64,000 bases of DNA. Origin: Psychrobacter frigidicola. GTDB lineage: Bacteria; Pseudomonadota; Gammaproteobacteria; Pseudomonadales; Moraxellaceae. Shown here one piece after another: positions 46,016-56,135 of this stretch (positions are counted from its first letter, which is position 1; each line of letters opens with the position of its first letter). Under the pieces are notes generated by a model. It did no database searches. It was not told where the DNA came from and worked only from the letters and a program-made list of their open reading frames with translations. The stretch is from positions 124,001-188,000 of the forward strand of contig NZ_VORZ01000004.1 of the NCBI RefSeq assembly GCF_007997305.1, given 5' to 3'. Made by a program: the position numbers and the translations under genes.

Positions 46016-47398
46016 ATGACTTCTTCTCTTTCTGTGATTATTCTTGCGGCTGGTAAAGGCACGCGTATGCAATCGGCTAAGCCAAAAGTGCTACAGACGC
46101 TTGCGGGTAAATCTTTACTAGGTCATGTATTAGACACCTGCCATCACCTTACGGTAGATGAGACCATCGTGGTATATGGCTTTGGTGGCGAACAAGTACA
46201 GACAGCGATTGATAGTCAGTATGCCCATCTACCCATTACTTGGGTGGCGCAAACGGAACAACTGGGTACTGGTCATGCGGTAAAGGTTGCGCTAGACCAA
46301 CTGCCAAAAGATGGTCAAAGTCTGATTCTGTATGGTGATGTGCCCCTTGTTAGTGCTCATACTTTAGCAAGTTTACAAACAGCCAATGATGCTGGTATGT
46401 CAATGCTAACGCTGACGGTAGCTAACCCCTTTGGGCTAGGTCGTATTAAACGTGACCAGATGGGCGATATCGTTGCTATCGTTGAGCAAAAAGATGCCAG
46501 TAGTGATGAGCAACAAATCAATGAAATTAATAGTGGTATTTATTGCGTCGATAATGTGTTGCTGCATAAATATTTGCCTAAGCTATCCAATGACAATGCT
46601 CAGCAAGAATATTATTTAACCGATATTGTTAAAATGGCGGTTGCTGATGGTATTACGATTACTGCCATTGAACCTGAGCATGCGTTTGAAATTGAAGGCG
46701 TCAATAATCGCCAGCAGCTTGCCAGCTTAGAGCGCTCATGGCAGAATAAACTAGTGGCCGATTTACAAGTCGCCGGTGTACAGTTCGCTGATCCTACGCG
46801 TGTTGATATTCGTGGTAGCTTAACGGCGGGTCAAGACGTATTTGTCGATGTCGGTGTGGTGTTTGAAGGTGACTGTACCTTAGGTGATAACGTTTATATC
46901 GAAGCGGGTTGTATTATAAAAAATTCGCAGATAGGTAATGCGTGTCATCTCAAGCCCTATTGTGTCGTTGATCAAACACAAATCGGTGCGGGCGTTGATA
47001 TTGGCCCCTTTGCCCACCTGCGCCCTGATACAGTGCTTGCAGATAATAGCCGTATTGGTAACTTTGTAGAAATCAAGAAATCAACGATTGGTCATGGCAG
47101 TAAGGTGAATCACTTGAGCTATATTGGTGACGCCACTGTAGGCACAGGCGTCAATGTTGGTGCTGGAGTGATTACCTGTAATTATGATGGGGTGAATAAG
47201 TCACAGACTGTTATTGGAGACCATGTATTTGTAGGCTCTAATTCCAGTCTAGTCGCCCCGGTGACGATTGGCGATACTGCTACTGTCGCTGCTGGATCAG
47301 TGATTACTGAAGATGTAGATAATCACTCTTTAGCACTAGGTCGGGCGCGGCAAATACAAAAATCTAACTATCAGCGTCCAGCAAAGACGACAAAATAA
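46016..47398 (+). CDS. glmU: Bifunctional GlcNAc-1-P uridyltransferase / GlcN-1-P acetyltransferase
   Basis: 460 residues from ATG 46016, behind TTAGGATTGCT; the frame from 45956 adds an unlikely hydrophobic 20-mer. The N-terminal pyrophosphorylase has LAAGKGTRMQSAKPKVL and LGTGHAV; the C-terminal left-handed beta helix has hexapeptide repeats (HLRPDTVL, FVEIKKSTIGHGSKVNHLSYIGD, GAGVITCNYDG). It makes UDP-GlcNAc for peptidoglycan and LPS. It is followed by glmS after 192 bp, the usual order. Confidence 0.97.
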   Translation: MTSSLSVIILAAGKGTRMQSAKPKVLQTLAGKSLLGHVLDTCHHLTVDETIVVYGFGGEQVQTAIDSQYAHLPITWVAQTEQLGTGHAVKVALDQLPKDGQSLILYGDVPLVSAHTLASLQTANDAGMSMLTLTVANPFGLGRIKRDQMGDIVAIVEQKDASSDEQQINEINSGIYCVDNVLLHKYLPKLSNDNAQQEYYLTDIVKMAVADGITITAIEPEHAFEIEGVNNRQQLASLERSWQNKLVADLQVAGVQFADPTRVDIRGSLTAGQDVFVDVGVVFEGDCTLGDNVYIEAGCIIKNSQIGNACHLKPYCVVDQTQIGAGVDIGPFAHLRPDTVLADNSRIGNFVEIKKSTIGHGSKVNHLSYIGDATVGTGVNVGAGVITCNYDGVNKSQTVIGDHVFVGSNSSLVAPVTIGDTATVAAGSVITEDVDNHSLALGRARQIQKSNYQRPAKTTK

Positions 47399-47590
47399 TC
47401 TACAGCTATTAGTAACTTTTAAGTGGCACCGAGCAGCGCGGCAATACTCATTGTCGGGCTGCTTAATATTTTTTATAGGCCGCTTGTCATTTCTCAATTA
47501 TTTATTCAACAACTAGTTAAGCCATTAGATAGGTAAACACTTATCTAACGGTCCATTTTATAAAAGAAGACATCACTTTAAGGAAACACT

Positions 47591-49435
47591 ATGTGCGGAA
47601 TCGTAGGCGCAGTTGCTGAGCGTAATATTGCCAATATCTTACTTGAGGGTCTAAAACGCCTTGAATACCGCGGTTATGACTCCGCAGGCCTGACCGTCAT
47701 TCGTGATGGCGAGCTACATCGTGAGCGCCAAGTAGGTAAAGTTCAAGCGCTGGTAGATGCTGTCGCCATTAATCCAGAATTTTTCGATGGTCATATTGGT
47801 ATTGCCCACACCCGCTGGGCCACTCATGGCGAGCCAGCACAGCGCAATGCTCACCCCCATGTTTCAGGCAAAATTGCTGTGGTACATAACGGTATTGTAG
47901 AGAATTACGCTGAGCTTAAAGAAGAATTAATTGCCAAAGGGTATGAATTTACCTCGCAGACAGATACTGAAGTGGTCGCGCATTTAATCAATGACCTGTA
48001 TAAAGATACTCCTGATTTACTAGAAGCCGTTCGTGCGGTTATTCCATTACTTCATGGTGCCTTTGCTTTAGGCATTGTCCATGTTGACAGCCCAGAAGAG
48101 CTCATCACGGTTCGTCTTGGCTCACCATTAGTGATTGGCGTAGGTATTGGCGAGAACTTTATTGCCTCAGATCAATTGGCACTGCTACCGGTGACCAATC
48201 GTTTTATGTATCTAGAAGAAGGCGATATTGCCAAGCTGACCCGTAATAGCATCACCATTTATGCTGATGGCGTGGAAGTTAGCCGCAAGATTCACGAAAT
48301 CGATGCCAAACAGCATAACGCTGACAAAGGTGAATTTAAGCACTATATGCTTAAAGAAATCTATGAGCAGCCAGATGCGGTTGCACGTACTATTGAGATG
48401 GCCATTGATAACGGCGTAACTTCAAAACTACGTGAGGATTTCCTGCAACGTCATGAGACTCAGCTTGCAGGCATTCGTAACATCCAAGTGATTGCTTGTG
48501 GTACCAGTTATCATGCCGGTATGGTTGCTAAATATTGGTTTGAAAATCTGACACGTCTGCCCTGTTCGGTGGAAGTAGCCAGCGAATTCCGCTATCGCAA
48601 TCCAGTCGTCGTTGATAACTCGCTCGTGATTTGCATTTCTCAATCAGGTGAAACGGCAGATACCTTATCAGCGTTACGTGACACCCAAAAGCAAACTCCA
48701 GTAGGACTGGTGAGTTTAGCCCTATGTAACGTACCGACGTCATCATTAGTACGCGAGACCGATATCTTCTTGCCTACTCTTGCTGGCCCTGAGATTGGTG
48801 TGGCTTCAACCAAAGCCTTTACCACCCAACTTGCTGCCTTAATGCTATTGGTACTAAAAATCGGCGTAACTCAATCTCGTATTGATAATGAACGTTTAAC
48901 GACTTTACTTGGCGAGCTACAGAAGCTACCCGGTCAGCTCTTTGCCAGCTTACACCTTGACGCTGCTATTAAAACAATGAGCGAAAGCTTCGAGGACAAA
49001 AAAAGCTGTCTGTTCCTAGGTCGTGGTCTACAGTTCCCGATCGCCTTGGAAGGGGCATTGAAGCTTAAAGAAATCTCGTATATTCATGCTGAAGGGTATG
49101 CTGCAGGTGAGCTAAAACATGGTCCGTTGGCACTGGTTGATAAAGACATGCCGATCGTCGTCCTTGCGCCTAAAGACAGCATGTTTGATAAGCTCAAAGC
49201 CAATATGCAAGAAGTGCACGCCCGCCATGGTGAGCTGTTTATATTTGCCAGTGAGTCCAGTAAAATGGTTGCCGAAGACCGTATGCATGTGGTGTACGTA
49301 CCTGACGTTTGCGAGACACTAGCACCGATTGTTTATAGCGTACCAGTTCAGCTGTTGTCGTATCATGTGGCCGTGATGCGCGGTACGGATGTCGATCAGC
49401 CACGTAACCTTGCAAAATCAGTAACGGTCGAATAG
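47591..49435 (+). CDS. glmS: Glutamine-fructose-6-phosphate aminotransferase
   Basis: 614 residues. The glutaminase domain starts with the nucleophile Cys2 (MCGIVGAVAERN) and contains RLEYRGYDSAG and THGEPAQRNAHPH. The C-terminal two SIS domains include CGTSYHAG, SQSGETADT, SLALCNV and the closing KSVTVE. It makes glucosamine-6-phosphate, the entry step to UDP-GlcNAc. TAAGGAAACACT precedes the ATG. In gamma-proteobacteria glmS is usually regulated by small RNAs and not by the ribozyme, and I see no ribozyme-like leader here. A terminator follows. Confidence 0.97.
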   Translation: MCGIVGAVAERNIANILLEGLKRLEYRGYDSAGLTVIRDGELHRERQVGKVQALVDAVAINPEFFDGHIGIAHTRWATHGEPAQRNAHPHVSGKIAVVHNGIVENYAELKEELIAKGYEFTSQTDTEVVAHLINDLYKDTPDLLEAVRAVIPLLHGAFALGIVHVDSPEELITVRLGSPLVIGVGIGENFIASDQLALLPVTNRFMYLEEGDIAKLTRNSITIYADGVEVSRKIHEIDAKQHNADKGEFKHYMLKEIYEQPDAVARTIEMAIDNGVTSKLREDFLQRHETQLAGIRNIQVIACGTSYHAGMVAKYWFENLTRLPCSVEVASEFRYRNPVVVDNSLVICISQSGETADTLSALRDTQKQTPVGLVSLALCNVPTSSLVRETDIFLPTLAGPEIGVASTKAFTTQLAALMLLVLKIGVTQSRIDNERLTTLLGELQKLPGQLFASLHLDAAIKTMSESFEDKKSCLFLGRGLQFPIALEGALKLKEISYIHAEGYAAGELKHGPLALVDKDMPIVVLAPKDSMFDKLKANMQEVHARHGELFIFASESSKMVAEDRMHVVYVPDVCETLAPIVYSVPVQLLSYHVAVMRGTDVDQPRNLAKSVTVE

Positions 49436-49517
49436 TTTATTGTTTACGTAGTTTTTATTTTTATTAGTAAGTAAAAAGCTAGCACAATAACTAATAAAGA
49501 CTTATCTTATTGACCAC

Positions 49518-49557
49518 AAAAAAACCCGCTACTGGTAAATACCATAGCGGGTTTTTT
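49518..49557. terminator. Bidirectional terminator after glmS
   Basis: AAAAAACCCGCTA-(c)-TGGT pairs with ACCATAGCGGGTTTTTT, one bulged base, T-runs on both strands. It lies between the convergent glmS and EamA transporter genes and can serve both. Confidence 0.9.
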
Positions 49558-49597
49558 ATACTCTCGGAAAATACTTATCATTAGCTATAAATTTTTA

Positions 49598-50584
49598 TTA
49601 AGCCTGCTCTTTTGGCACGGTTGCCATCCTCATTCCGCCCCAAGTGACTAGAACCACACCAAGCGCAATCAGAGAGGCTCCCAAAATAAGCCCTTCTGGC
49701 GGAGCTTCACCTTGTAAAAACACAGCTACAGGAACACCAACAACTGCCCCGACGGCTCCTAATAGACTTAGTAAAACGGGACCGCCCGTTTTCTGCAATA
49801 AGAACAGCAGTAGAAATTGGCCTGCAAAAATAAAGGCCTGCACAGTAATTAAGCCAAAAGGCATCACCTCACCTAACGGCACACTGAGTGAAAAGTTCGG
49901 CAGTAGGCTAACCATGCCAAGTATAATCGCAGCGGCTATCAGCATGCCCGGTGCAAGCGCGCTAGGAGAGGCATTATCAGGCCAACGTAACGTACGATAA
50001 ATATTACCAATAGCAAGTAATACAGGGCCACAAAGTGCTATCAGAATCCAAAGCACACTGGCATCTGGCGCGGCAAACTTACGTGCTGCCAACACGCCTG
50101 CTCCGGCAAGTGCAGCAGCTACCCCAAAAGCGCGGAGCATATTAAAGCGCTCAATGTGCAAGGCCAATGCGCCAAGATAGGTCAAAAGTGGGGGTAATGC
50201 GATGATGAGGGCAACAAAACCTGCACCAACCTGCGGAATAGCCGAGAAGAAAATCAAGTTAGAACCTGCGACACTGACAAGGGCAGCGATTGAGTAGTAC
50301 TCAAGGCTGCGCGCACTTAGAGGCGGTTTTTCATGGCGTAGGAGTGCGACGATTAATAAAATTATCGCAGCTCCTGTGATTGACCAAAAAAGGAAAGCCA
50401 ATGGCGTTAACCCTATCTCGCCAGCATATTTTGCTAGATTGGTAGAGACACCTAATAATAAGCCACCAGCTAACAGACACGTAAAAGGAATTAACCATGC
50501 CTTTTTGCTATCGGCTGTTTTCTGTTTACTATTAATGACGTCCTGCTTGTTCTTAGATATTTCCTGCTCCGTAATTTTATCCAT
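49598..50584 (-). CDS. EamA/DMT-family transporter
   Basis: 328 residues with ten membrane helices after a 30-residue polar, charged N-terminus (KITEQEISKNKQDVINSK). The two EamA repeats cover about 35-170 and 180-315. The C-terminal motif FLQGEAPPEGLILGASLIALGVVLV is typical of the superfamily. Substrate unknown. Start ATG 50584 lacks a strong ribosome site. It lies 26 bp after the YceI gene on the same strand and may be co-transcribed with it. Confidence 0.88.
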   Translation of the reverse strand: MDKITEQEISKNKQDVINSKQKTADSKKAWLIPFTCLLAGGLLLGVSTNLAKYAGEIGLTPLAFLFWSITGAAIILLIVALLRHEKPPLSARSLEYYSIAALVSVAGSNLIFFSAIPQVGAGFVALIIALPPLLTYLGALALHIERFNMLRAFGVAAALAGAGVLAARKFAAPDASVLWILIALCGPVLLAIGNIYRTLRWPDNASPSALAPGMLIAAAIILGMVSLLPNFSLSVPLGEVMPFGLITVQAFIFAGQFLLLFLLQKTGGPVLLSLLGAVGAVVGVPVAVFLQGEAPPEGLILGASLIALGVVLVTWGGMRMATVPKEQA

Positions 50585-50610
50585 TGGAGTGCCTTATTAC
50601 CGTTTACACC

Positions 50611-51237
50611 TTACTGTTTCGCTGCTTCTATCTGAATATTTAGAGTTACTTTTTCAGTGATCCCTAATAATGTATATTTGCTCATACCCCATTTAGTACG
50701 GTCAATCGTAGTGGTAAAATCACCTCCACAAACCGATTTTTTGGCGATAAAACTAAAATAACAATTGAACTTAGTCGCCGTTAAAGTAATCGGGTTAGTG
50801 ATACCGTGCATGGTTAGATTACCATCCACTTTTGCGACATCTGTGCCCGCCTTACCTTTAATATTGGCATCAGCAAAATGCCATTTAGTAGATTCAAAAG
50901 AGGCCAGCGGAAACTTGGCCATATCAAAAAAATCAGGCCCAGTAAGGGTTAAGTCGAAGGCTTTATTACCCGTATTTAAACTATTAATGGGAATAACCAA
51001 CGAGACACTACCTGTCTTTGCGCGTGGGTCATACTGCAGCTGTCCGGTTAGGTTATAAAAGCCACCGGTATTGGTTGAGGTATTAAAATGGTCAATCTCG
51101 AAGCGGACATTAGAATTGTTAGGTTCGAAAAAATAAGTGGCCGCATAGCTGCTACCAATACAGCCCGCCAGCAATAATAAAGTTGCTAGCGGTTTTTGAT
51201 AAGGCGTTACAGCTTGGGAAAATGAGAGACGAATCAT
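50611..51237 (-). CDS. YceI-family secreted lipid-binding protein
   Basis: 208 residues. The N-terminus carries an export signal; both a lipobox-like LLAGC (Cys26) and a signal-peptidase I site after SSYA are possible. The mature part is a YceI lipocalin-like barrel: NNSNVRFEIDHFNTS, DFFDMAKFPLASFEST, GNLTMHGITNPITL, DRTKWGMSKYTLLGI. YceI proteins bind polyisoprenoid or amide lipids in the periplasm and are often induced by high pH or stress. Followed by an EamA transporter gene. Confidence 0.9.
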   Translation of the reverse strand: MIRLSFSQAVTPYQKPLATLLLLAGCIGSSYAATYFFEPNNSNVRFEIDHFNTSTNTGGFYNLTGQLQYDPRAKTGSVSLVIPINSLNTGNKAFDLTLTGPDFFDMAKFPLASFESTKWHFADANIKGKAGTDVAKVDGNLTMHGITNPITLTATKFNCYFSFIAKKSVCGGDFTTTIDRTKWGMSKYTLLGITEKVTLNIQIEAAKQ

Positions 51238-51432
51238 AACTACATTCCTTTGTAGAGTTGTATATATCAGATATCAGGCTTTCTTCCTGGAACGTAATAA
51301 ACAGTCGTGCGACTTCTATTATTATGCTAAATTTATATAGTGACGAGAAAACGAGTACTAAGCAATTGATAACTTATTTTTAAACCTTAATAACAATCAA
51401 GCCAAACCAGTAACAGCATTCAATAATTAATA

Positions 51433-54400
51433 TTAATTGCTATTACTGTTGCTATCAACATTAGCATCAACTGAATGTTCTTTACCATGCGGAATCAGCC
51501 ATTTGGCAAACCAATTAGAGACATCATCCATCAGGGTATAGACCACCGGAATCACGACCAAACTGAGTAAGGTAGAGGTTACCAAACCGCCCAATACGGC
51601 GGCGGCCATCGGGCGGCGGAAAGTAGGATCTGCCTCACCCCAACCAAACACTAGCGGCAACATGCCAGCACCCATTGCAATAGTGGTCATAATAATCGGA
51701 CGCGCACGCTTACGGCAAGAATCAATAATAGCGTCAAAGCGTGCTAACCCGCGATTTTGGGCGATGATGGCATAATCCACTAGTAAAATAGAGTTCTTAG
51801 TCGCGATACCCATCAGCATTATAAAGCCAATCATCGACGGCATCGATAGACTACTATTGGTGATCACCAAACCGACAAAAGCACCGCCAATCGAGAGTGG
51901 CAACGCCATTAGAATAGTAAAAGGCTGCAATAGCTTACCAAATAATAAAATCAGCACCCCTAAAATGCAGACTATACCGACTGACATAGCAATGACGAAA
52001 CCGCTAAACAATTCCGCCATGTTCTCAGCTTGTCCTTGCTCAATGATAGTGATTGATGCAGGCAGCTTTTGCATTGTTGGGGTGCTTTTAACGGCTTGCA
52101 CCAATTCTCCAAGCTCACCATTTGCCGGTTGGACGGTAATACTGATTGCACGTTCGCGATCCAGCCGGCTAATCTGCGCAGGTCCCGTTCCAAAGTTTAG
52201 CGATGCCACCTCGCCCACACGTACCCCTTGTCCTGCTGGACGGGCGCTGGGCACATATAGACCTTCTAATTGATTGACACTTTGTTTGGCCACATCAGGC
52301 AGGCGCACCACAATAGGTACCTGCCGACTGTCAAGATTCAGCTTAGATAAACGCTGCTCATAGTCGCCAACGGTGGCAATTCGTAAAGTAGTGGCGATAT
52401 CTTGGGTGGTGACGCCTTTATCAGCCATTGCCAATCTATCAGGGGTAACCGTCAATTCTTGCCGCGGTAGACTACGATCACTGGTAACCGCGCCCGCTGT
52501 AGGTAGCGCACGAATGTCAGCCATAATCTGTTGAACGGTCTGCTCTAGCACTTGCGGGCTGGTACTGGTCAAGGAGAAGTTATAACCCGTCTCGCCGCCA
52601 CTTGATAGCCCTACCGTAAAGCGCGCGCTCGGTACTTCTGCTAATATGGTGCTAATGTTTTGTTCAATTGCTTGCTTAGAGCCACGATCCGCACGCGGTG
52701 TCAGTACAATATCCAGACTGGCAGTATTTTTAGAGCCACTGCCGCCAGAGTCTGAGCCCATAGACGCTTGTGCTTGTCCAACCGCAGTAAAGATATGAGT
52801 GACTTCGGGCAATTCCATAATGCGCGCACTTGCTAATGCCGCCACACGCTCGGTATCTTCTAATTCAACATCCGGCGTCAGCTCAATCGCCACTCGCGTC
52901 TGATCAATATCATTATCAGGAATAAAGGCAGTCGGCAGCAGTTTGACCAAGCCAAGCGAGGCCACAAACAGCACTAAAGTTGCCCCCATTGTCAACCAAC
53001 GATGGCGCAGCGTCCACGTGACTATTTTTAAATACCACGTCATCATTGCGCCTTGTTTTTCAACATGTTGCTTTTCAGGGCGCAAGATATAGGCGGCCAT
53101 CATCGGGGTAATCAAGCGCGCAACCATCAACGAGGCAAAGATAGCGAGAGCTGCCGTCCAGCCAAACTGACGAAAAAACTGCCCAACAATACCGCCCATA
53201 AACGCAGTCGGTAAAAATACCGCAATTAAGGTAAACGTAGTCGCAACAACAGCCAGCCCAATCTCATCCGCCGCTTCCATCGCTGCCTCATAAGGCGTCT
53301 TACCCATCCGCAGATGGCGCATGATATTTTCGACTTCGACAATTGCATCATCGACCAACACCCCGATGACCAATGACAATGCTAATAGTGAAATAATATT
53401 CAGGCTGAAATCAAATAGATACATCCCTAAAAAAGTGGGGATAATTGATAAAGGCAATGCTACCGCAGTGACAATAGTGGCGCGGATATTACGTAGGAAT
53501 AGAAACACTACAATCACGGCTAAAATGCCACCTTCAATCAGCATTCGTAGAGATGCTTGATAATCCTCTGCTACTGGTGTCGCGCGATCATAGACTTTAT
53601 CAACGGTGATATTGCTCATATCCGCATTCAATTGCGCCAGCGTTTCGTCAACGCGCGCCATGACTTCAACCTCACTAGCACCGCGCGAACGCGTGATGTT
53701 AAATGCCACCACCGTTTTTCCATCCAGTTTAGCGATAGAGCTGGGGTCGGCTGCGCCATCCGTCACTTGTGCCATCCGTCCCAGCGCTTGCGTGCCACCA
53801 GTTGGAACAGCAATTTGTAAATCATTTAGCTCACGTGCGCGTTCAACTGCTCCCAAAACGCGAATCGTTTGCGTTGTTTTACCAACTTTAGCCTCTCCGC
53901 CAGCGCTGTCTTGTTGAATACCCGTAATTTGTTGCGATAGCTGAGCGATAGAAAACTGTAGGCCACTCAGCACAATAGGATCAGCGGCAACGGTAATTTG
54001 ACGCTCAAGCCCGCCGATACGGCTGACCGAACCAACCCCTTGGATATCAGATAGGCGCTTGGTAATCGTATCATCGACGAACCAAGATAAGTCTTCCACG
54101 CTCATATTATCAGCTGTCACTGAATACGTAACGACAGGAAACCCTGATGTTGAAACTTTAGTAATGATAGGATCATTGGCAGCAGCGGGCAAATCACCCC
54201 GTACTTCACCAACCGCTGAACGCACATCATCGACCGCTTCTTGAATGTCTTTATCCAATACAAATTCGGTAACAATGGTCGCGGCGCCCGTTTGTAACGT
54301 GCTGCGAATATGCTTGATACCGGTAATACTAGTCAGCTTATTCTCAATCTTTTTAGCAACATCATTCTCTAGTTGAGAAGGCGCAGCACCGGGTAATACG

Positions 54401-54552
54401 ACGGTGACGACCACTGCTGGCAAGTCAATATCGGGAAACTGCTGGACTTTCATTTGCCGAAAGCCAAACAGACCGCCCATCGTTAGAAGTACGAATAATA
54501 GAATCGCAACCAGTGGGTTTCTAATCGAATAAGCTGAGACGTTTAAATTCAT
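51433..54552 (-). CDS. RND efflux pump permease (HAE-1 type)
   Basis: 1039 residues in the AcrB/MexB layout: N-terminal helix, two large periplasmic loops and twelve membrane helices. The proton-relay residues are present: the Asp pair in SLVIGVLVDDAIVEVENI (fourth helix) and the Lys in LMGIATKNSILLVDYA (tenth helix). It resembles the MdtB/MdtC and heavy-drug branch more than AcrB itself. It exports drugs or other toxic compounds with a periplasmic adaptor and an outer-membrane channel. The start overlaps the adaptor stop by 4 bp. No outer-membrane factor gene is adjacent, so a TolC-like protein from elsewhere must serve. Confidence 0.94.
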   Translation of the reverse strand: MNLNVSAYSIRNPLVAILLFVLLTMGGLFGFRQMKVQQFPDIDLPAVVVTVVLPGAAPSQLENDVAKKIENKLTSITGIKHIRSTLQTGAATIVTEFVLDKDIQEAVDDVRSAVGEVRGDLPAAANDPIITKVSTSGFPVVTYSVTADNMSVEDLSWFVDDTITKRLSDIQGVGSVSRIGGLERQITVAADPIVLSGLQFSIAQLSQQITGIQQDSAGGEAKVGKTTQTIRVLGAVERARELNDLQIAVPTGGTQALGRMAQVTDGAADPSSIAKLDGKTVVAFNITRSRGASEVEVMARVDETLAQLNADMSNITVDKVYDRATPVAEDYQASLRMLIEGGILAVIVVFLFLRNIRATIVTAVALPLSIIPTFLGMYLFDFSLNIISLLALSLVIGVLVDDAIVEVENIMRHLRMGKTPYEAAMEAADEIGLAVVATTFTLIAVFLPTAFMGGIVGQFFRQFGWTAALAIFASLMVARLITPMMAAYILRPEKQHVEKQGAMMTWYLKIVTWTLRHRWLTMGATLVLFVASLGLVKLLPTAFIPDNDIDQTRVAIELTPDVELEDTERVAALASARIMELPEVTHIFTAVGQAQASMGSDSGGSGSKNTASLDIVLTPRADRGSKQAIEQNISTILAEVPSARFTVGLSSGGETGYNFSLTSTSPQVLEQTVQQIMADIRALPTAGAVTSDRSLPRQELTVTPDRLAMADKGVTTQDIATTLRIATVGDYEQRLSKLNLDSRQVPIVVRLPDVAKQSVNQLEGLYVPSARPAGQGVRVGEVASLNFGTGPAQISRLDRERAISITVQPANGELGELVQAVKSTPTMQKLPASITIIEQGQAENMAELFSGFVIAMSVGIVCILGVLILLFGKLLQPFTILMALPLSIGGAFVGLVITNSSLSMPSMIGFIMLMGIATKNSILLVDYAIIAQNRGLARFDAIIDSCRKRARPIIMTTIAMGAGMLPLVFGWGEADPTFRRPMAAAVLGGLVTSTLLSLVVIPVVYTLMDDVSNWFAKWLIPHGKEHSVDANVDSNSNSN

Positions 54553-55850
54553 GGACGCGCCTTTGCAGCTGGGCTTTCAACAACACGTACCAAGTCGCCA
54601 TCGTTTAAGAAGCTGCCGCCTTGCTTGACCAATCTACTGGTAGCGGGTATCGGCTCTGTGATTGTCACATTATCGCCAAGACGGTCGCCAAGGGTAACGC
54701 GCAGCTGCTGAATACGGCCAACCTCTTTACCACTTTCGGTTTTAATATCTGTCACCAACATCACATAATCGTAGCCATCATTACTAACTATGGCGCTATT
54801 TGGGACCGTTTGCATACTGGCACTGCCCAATTGGAATTCGCCTGTTTGATACATACCTGCGCGCGCGGCAGAATTAGCAACTAAGCTGGCATAAATAGTG
54901 ATTTGACGATTGTTATCTGCCGTTGGCGCGATTCTACGTACCTCGCCCATTACCGACTGATCTTTTGGTAAGCTGACTTTAACCGGCGTGCCAACCTTCA
55001 CCTCACCGATAAGTTTGGGGTCAATATTTGCCTGCCACTCTAAAATACCGCCTTTAATAATAGTAAATAATGGCTCACTACCAGCGACCATTCCGACCTC
55101 GGCCAGTTTTTCACTAATGACGCCGCTAACAGGTGAGACCACATTGGCATTACTAAGATTCAAGCGCTGAGTATTAAGACGCGCTTTTGATGCCTCTAAA
55201 GCGGCCTCAGACCGTAATTTCGTTGTGCGATAGCGATCCGCTTCTTGTTTACTAATGGCATCAATCTCCAATAGGGGTAACACGCGCGCCGCATCCGTTC
55301 TGGCATTAACCAGAGTCGCCTCCGCTTCTGCCACATCCGCTTGCGCCTGCAGGACTTGTTGCTGCATAGCATCCGTATCAAAGATTGCTAATACTTGACC
55401 CGCTTTAACCTGCTCACCCTCTTCAACTAAGATACGCTCGATTGCCACCCCATTCACCTTGGCACTGACATTAGCAATGTCTTTAGCACTAATCGTACCG
55501 TCCGCCGTTATCGTGTTACCGATATTATCTTGGCTAGGCTGTATCGTTTCCACTGACAATACAGACTGTTCAGTAATAGCATCAGGCGTACCAGTATCCT
55601 TGACTTGCACGCTATTAGTACCATTTGCGACTGGCGTCTCATTCACTACTGCCTCATTACCGCCCCAGTATTTACCCAATAACACACCAATAATCAGCAC
55701 CGCTACCAGCGCGGGCAATAGCCACAAAGGATATTTTGGCGATGACTTAGTCGCCGTTGTAACGGGCTGGCGATAAGGCGGCAGCTCAGACTCAGGCGGC
55801 AGCTTCGCATTAGGTTCTTGCTTAGCATTAGGGTCTTGGAAGTCACTCAT
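54549..55850 (-). CDS. RND efflux periplasmic adaptor
   Basis: 433 residues. A cytoplasmic Pro/Glu-rich start is followed by one membrane helix (about 43-63, LWLLPALVAVLIIGVLLGKY) and a periplasmic part with lipoyl halves flanking an alpha hairpin (VLAIFDTDAMQQQVLQAQADVAEAEATL, then RLNLSNANVVSPVSG), a beta-barrel domain and a membrane-proximal domain. This is the AcrA/MdtA adaptor layout with a membrane anchor in place of a lipid anchor. It links the permease to an outer-membrane channel. First gene of the pump operon. Confidence 0.93.
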   Translation of the reverse strand: MSDFQDPNAKQEPNAKLPPESELPPYRQPVTTATKSSPKYPLWLLPALVAVLIIGVLLGKYWGGNEAVVNETPVANGTNSVQVKDTGTPDAITEQSVLSVETIQPSQDNIGNTITADGTISAKDIANVSAKVNGVAIERILVEEGEQVKAGQVLAIFDTDAMQQQVLQAQADVAEAEATLVNARTDAARVLPLLEIDAISKQEADRYRTTKLRSEAALEASKARLNTQRLNLSNANVVSPVSGVISEKLAEVGMVAGSEPLFTIIKGGILEWQANIDPKLIGEVKVGTPVKVSLPKDQSVMGEVRRIAPTADNNRQITIYASLVANSAARAGMYQTGEFQLGSASMQTVPNSAIVSNDGYDYVMLVTDIKTESGKEVGRIQQLRVTLGDRLGDNVTITEPIPATSRLVKQGGSFLNDGDLVRVVESPAAKARP

Positions 55851-56135
55851 AAGGGGTCTCTATAGGTAAGCGCAATAATAAAAACTGAACGATTAAAGGG
55901 GTCAACAGCTAATAACAGGAGTAAACAATTAAGCTTTAAACAATGTCGAAAGGTTAGCATAAAGGAAGGAGTTTTCTAGTTACGGTTCATCATAGCTCTT
56001 AGTATTGTAGACTATTCAGTCTATGGCTTAATCACTTGCATCTGTCTGGTGCGTCTATTTTTTAGTATCCGCATAGGCTTCCTAAAACCTCAAACCAATA
56101 TGCTTGGAATAATAAATTAAACCTAAATAACAAAA

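Noticed and set aside
47399..47590. glmS ribozyme
   Set aside because: No matching core; the ribozyme is known from Gram-positive bacteria and this leader is short and AT-rich.
51433..55850. Complete three-part efflux operon
   Set aside because: Only the adaptor and permease are present; no outer-membrane channel gene lies on either side.
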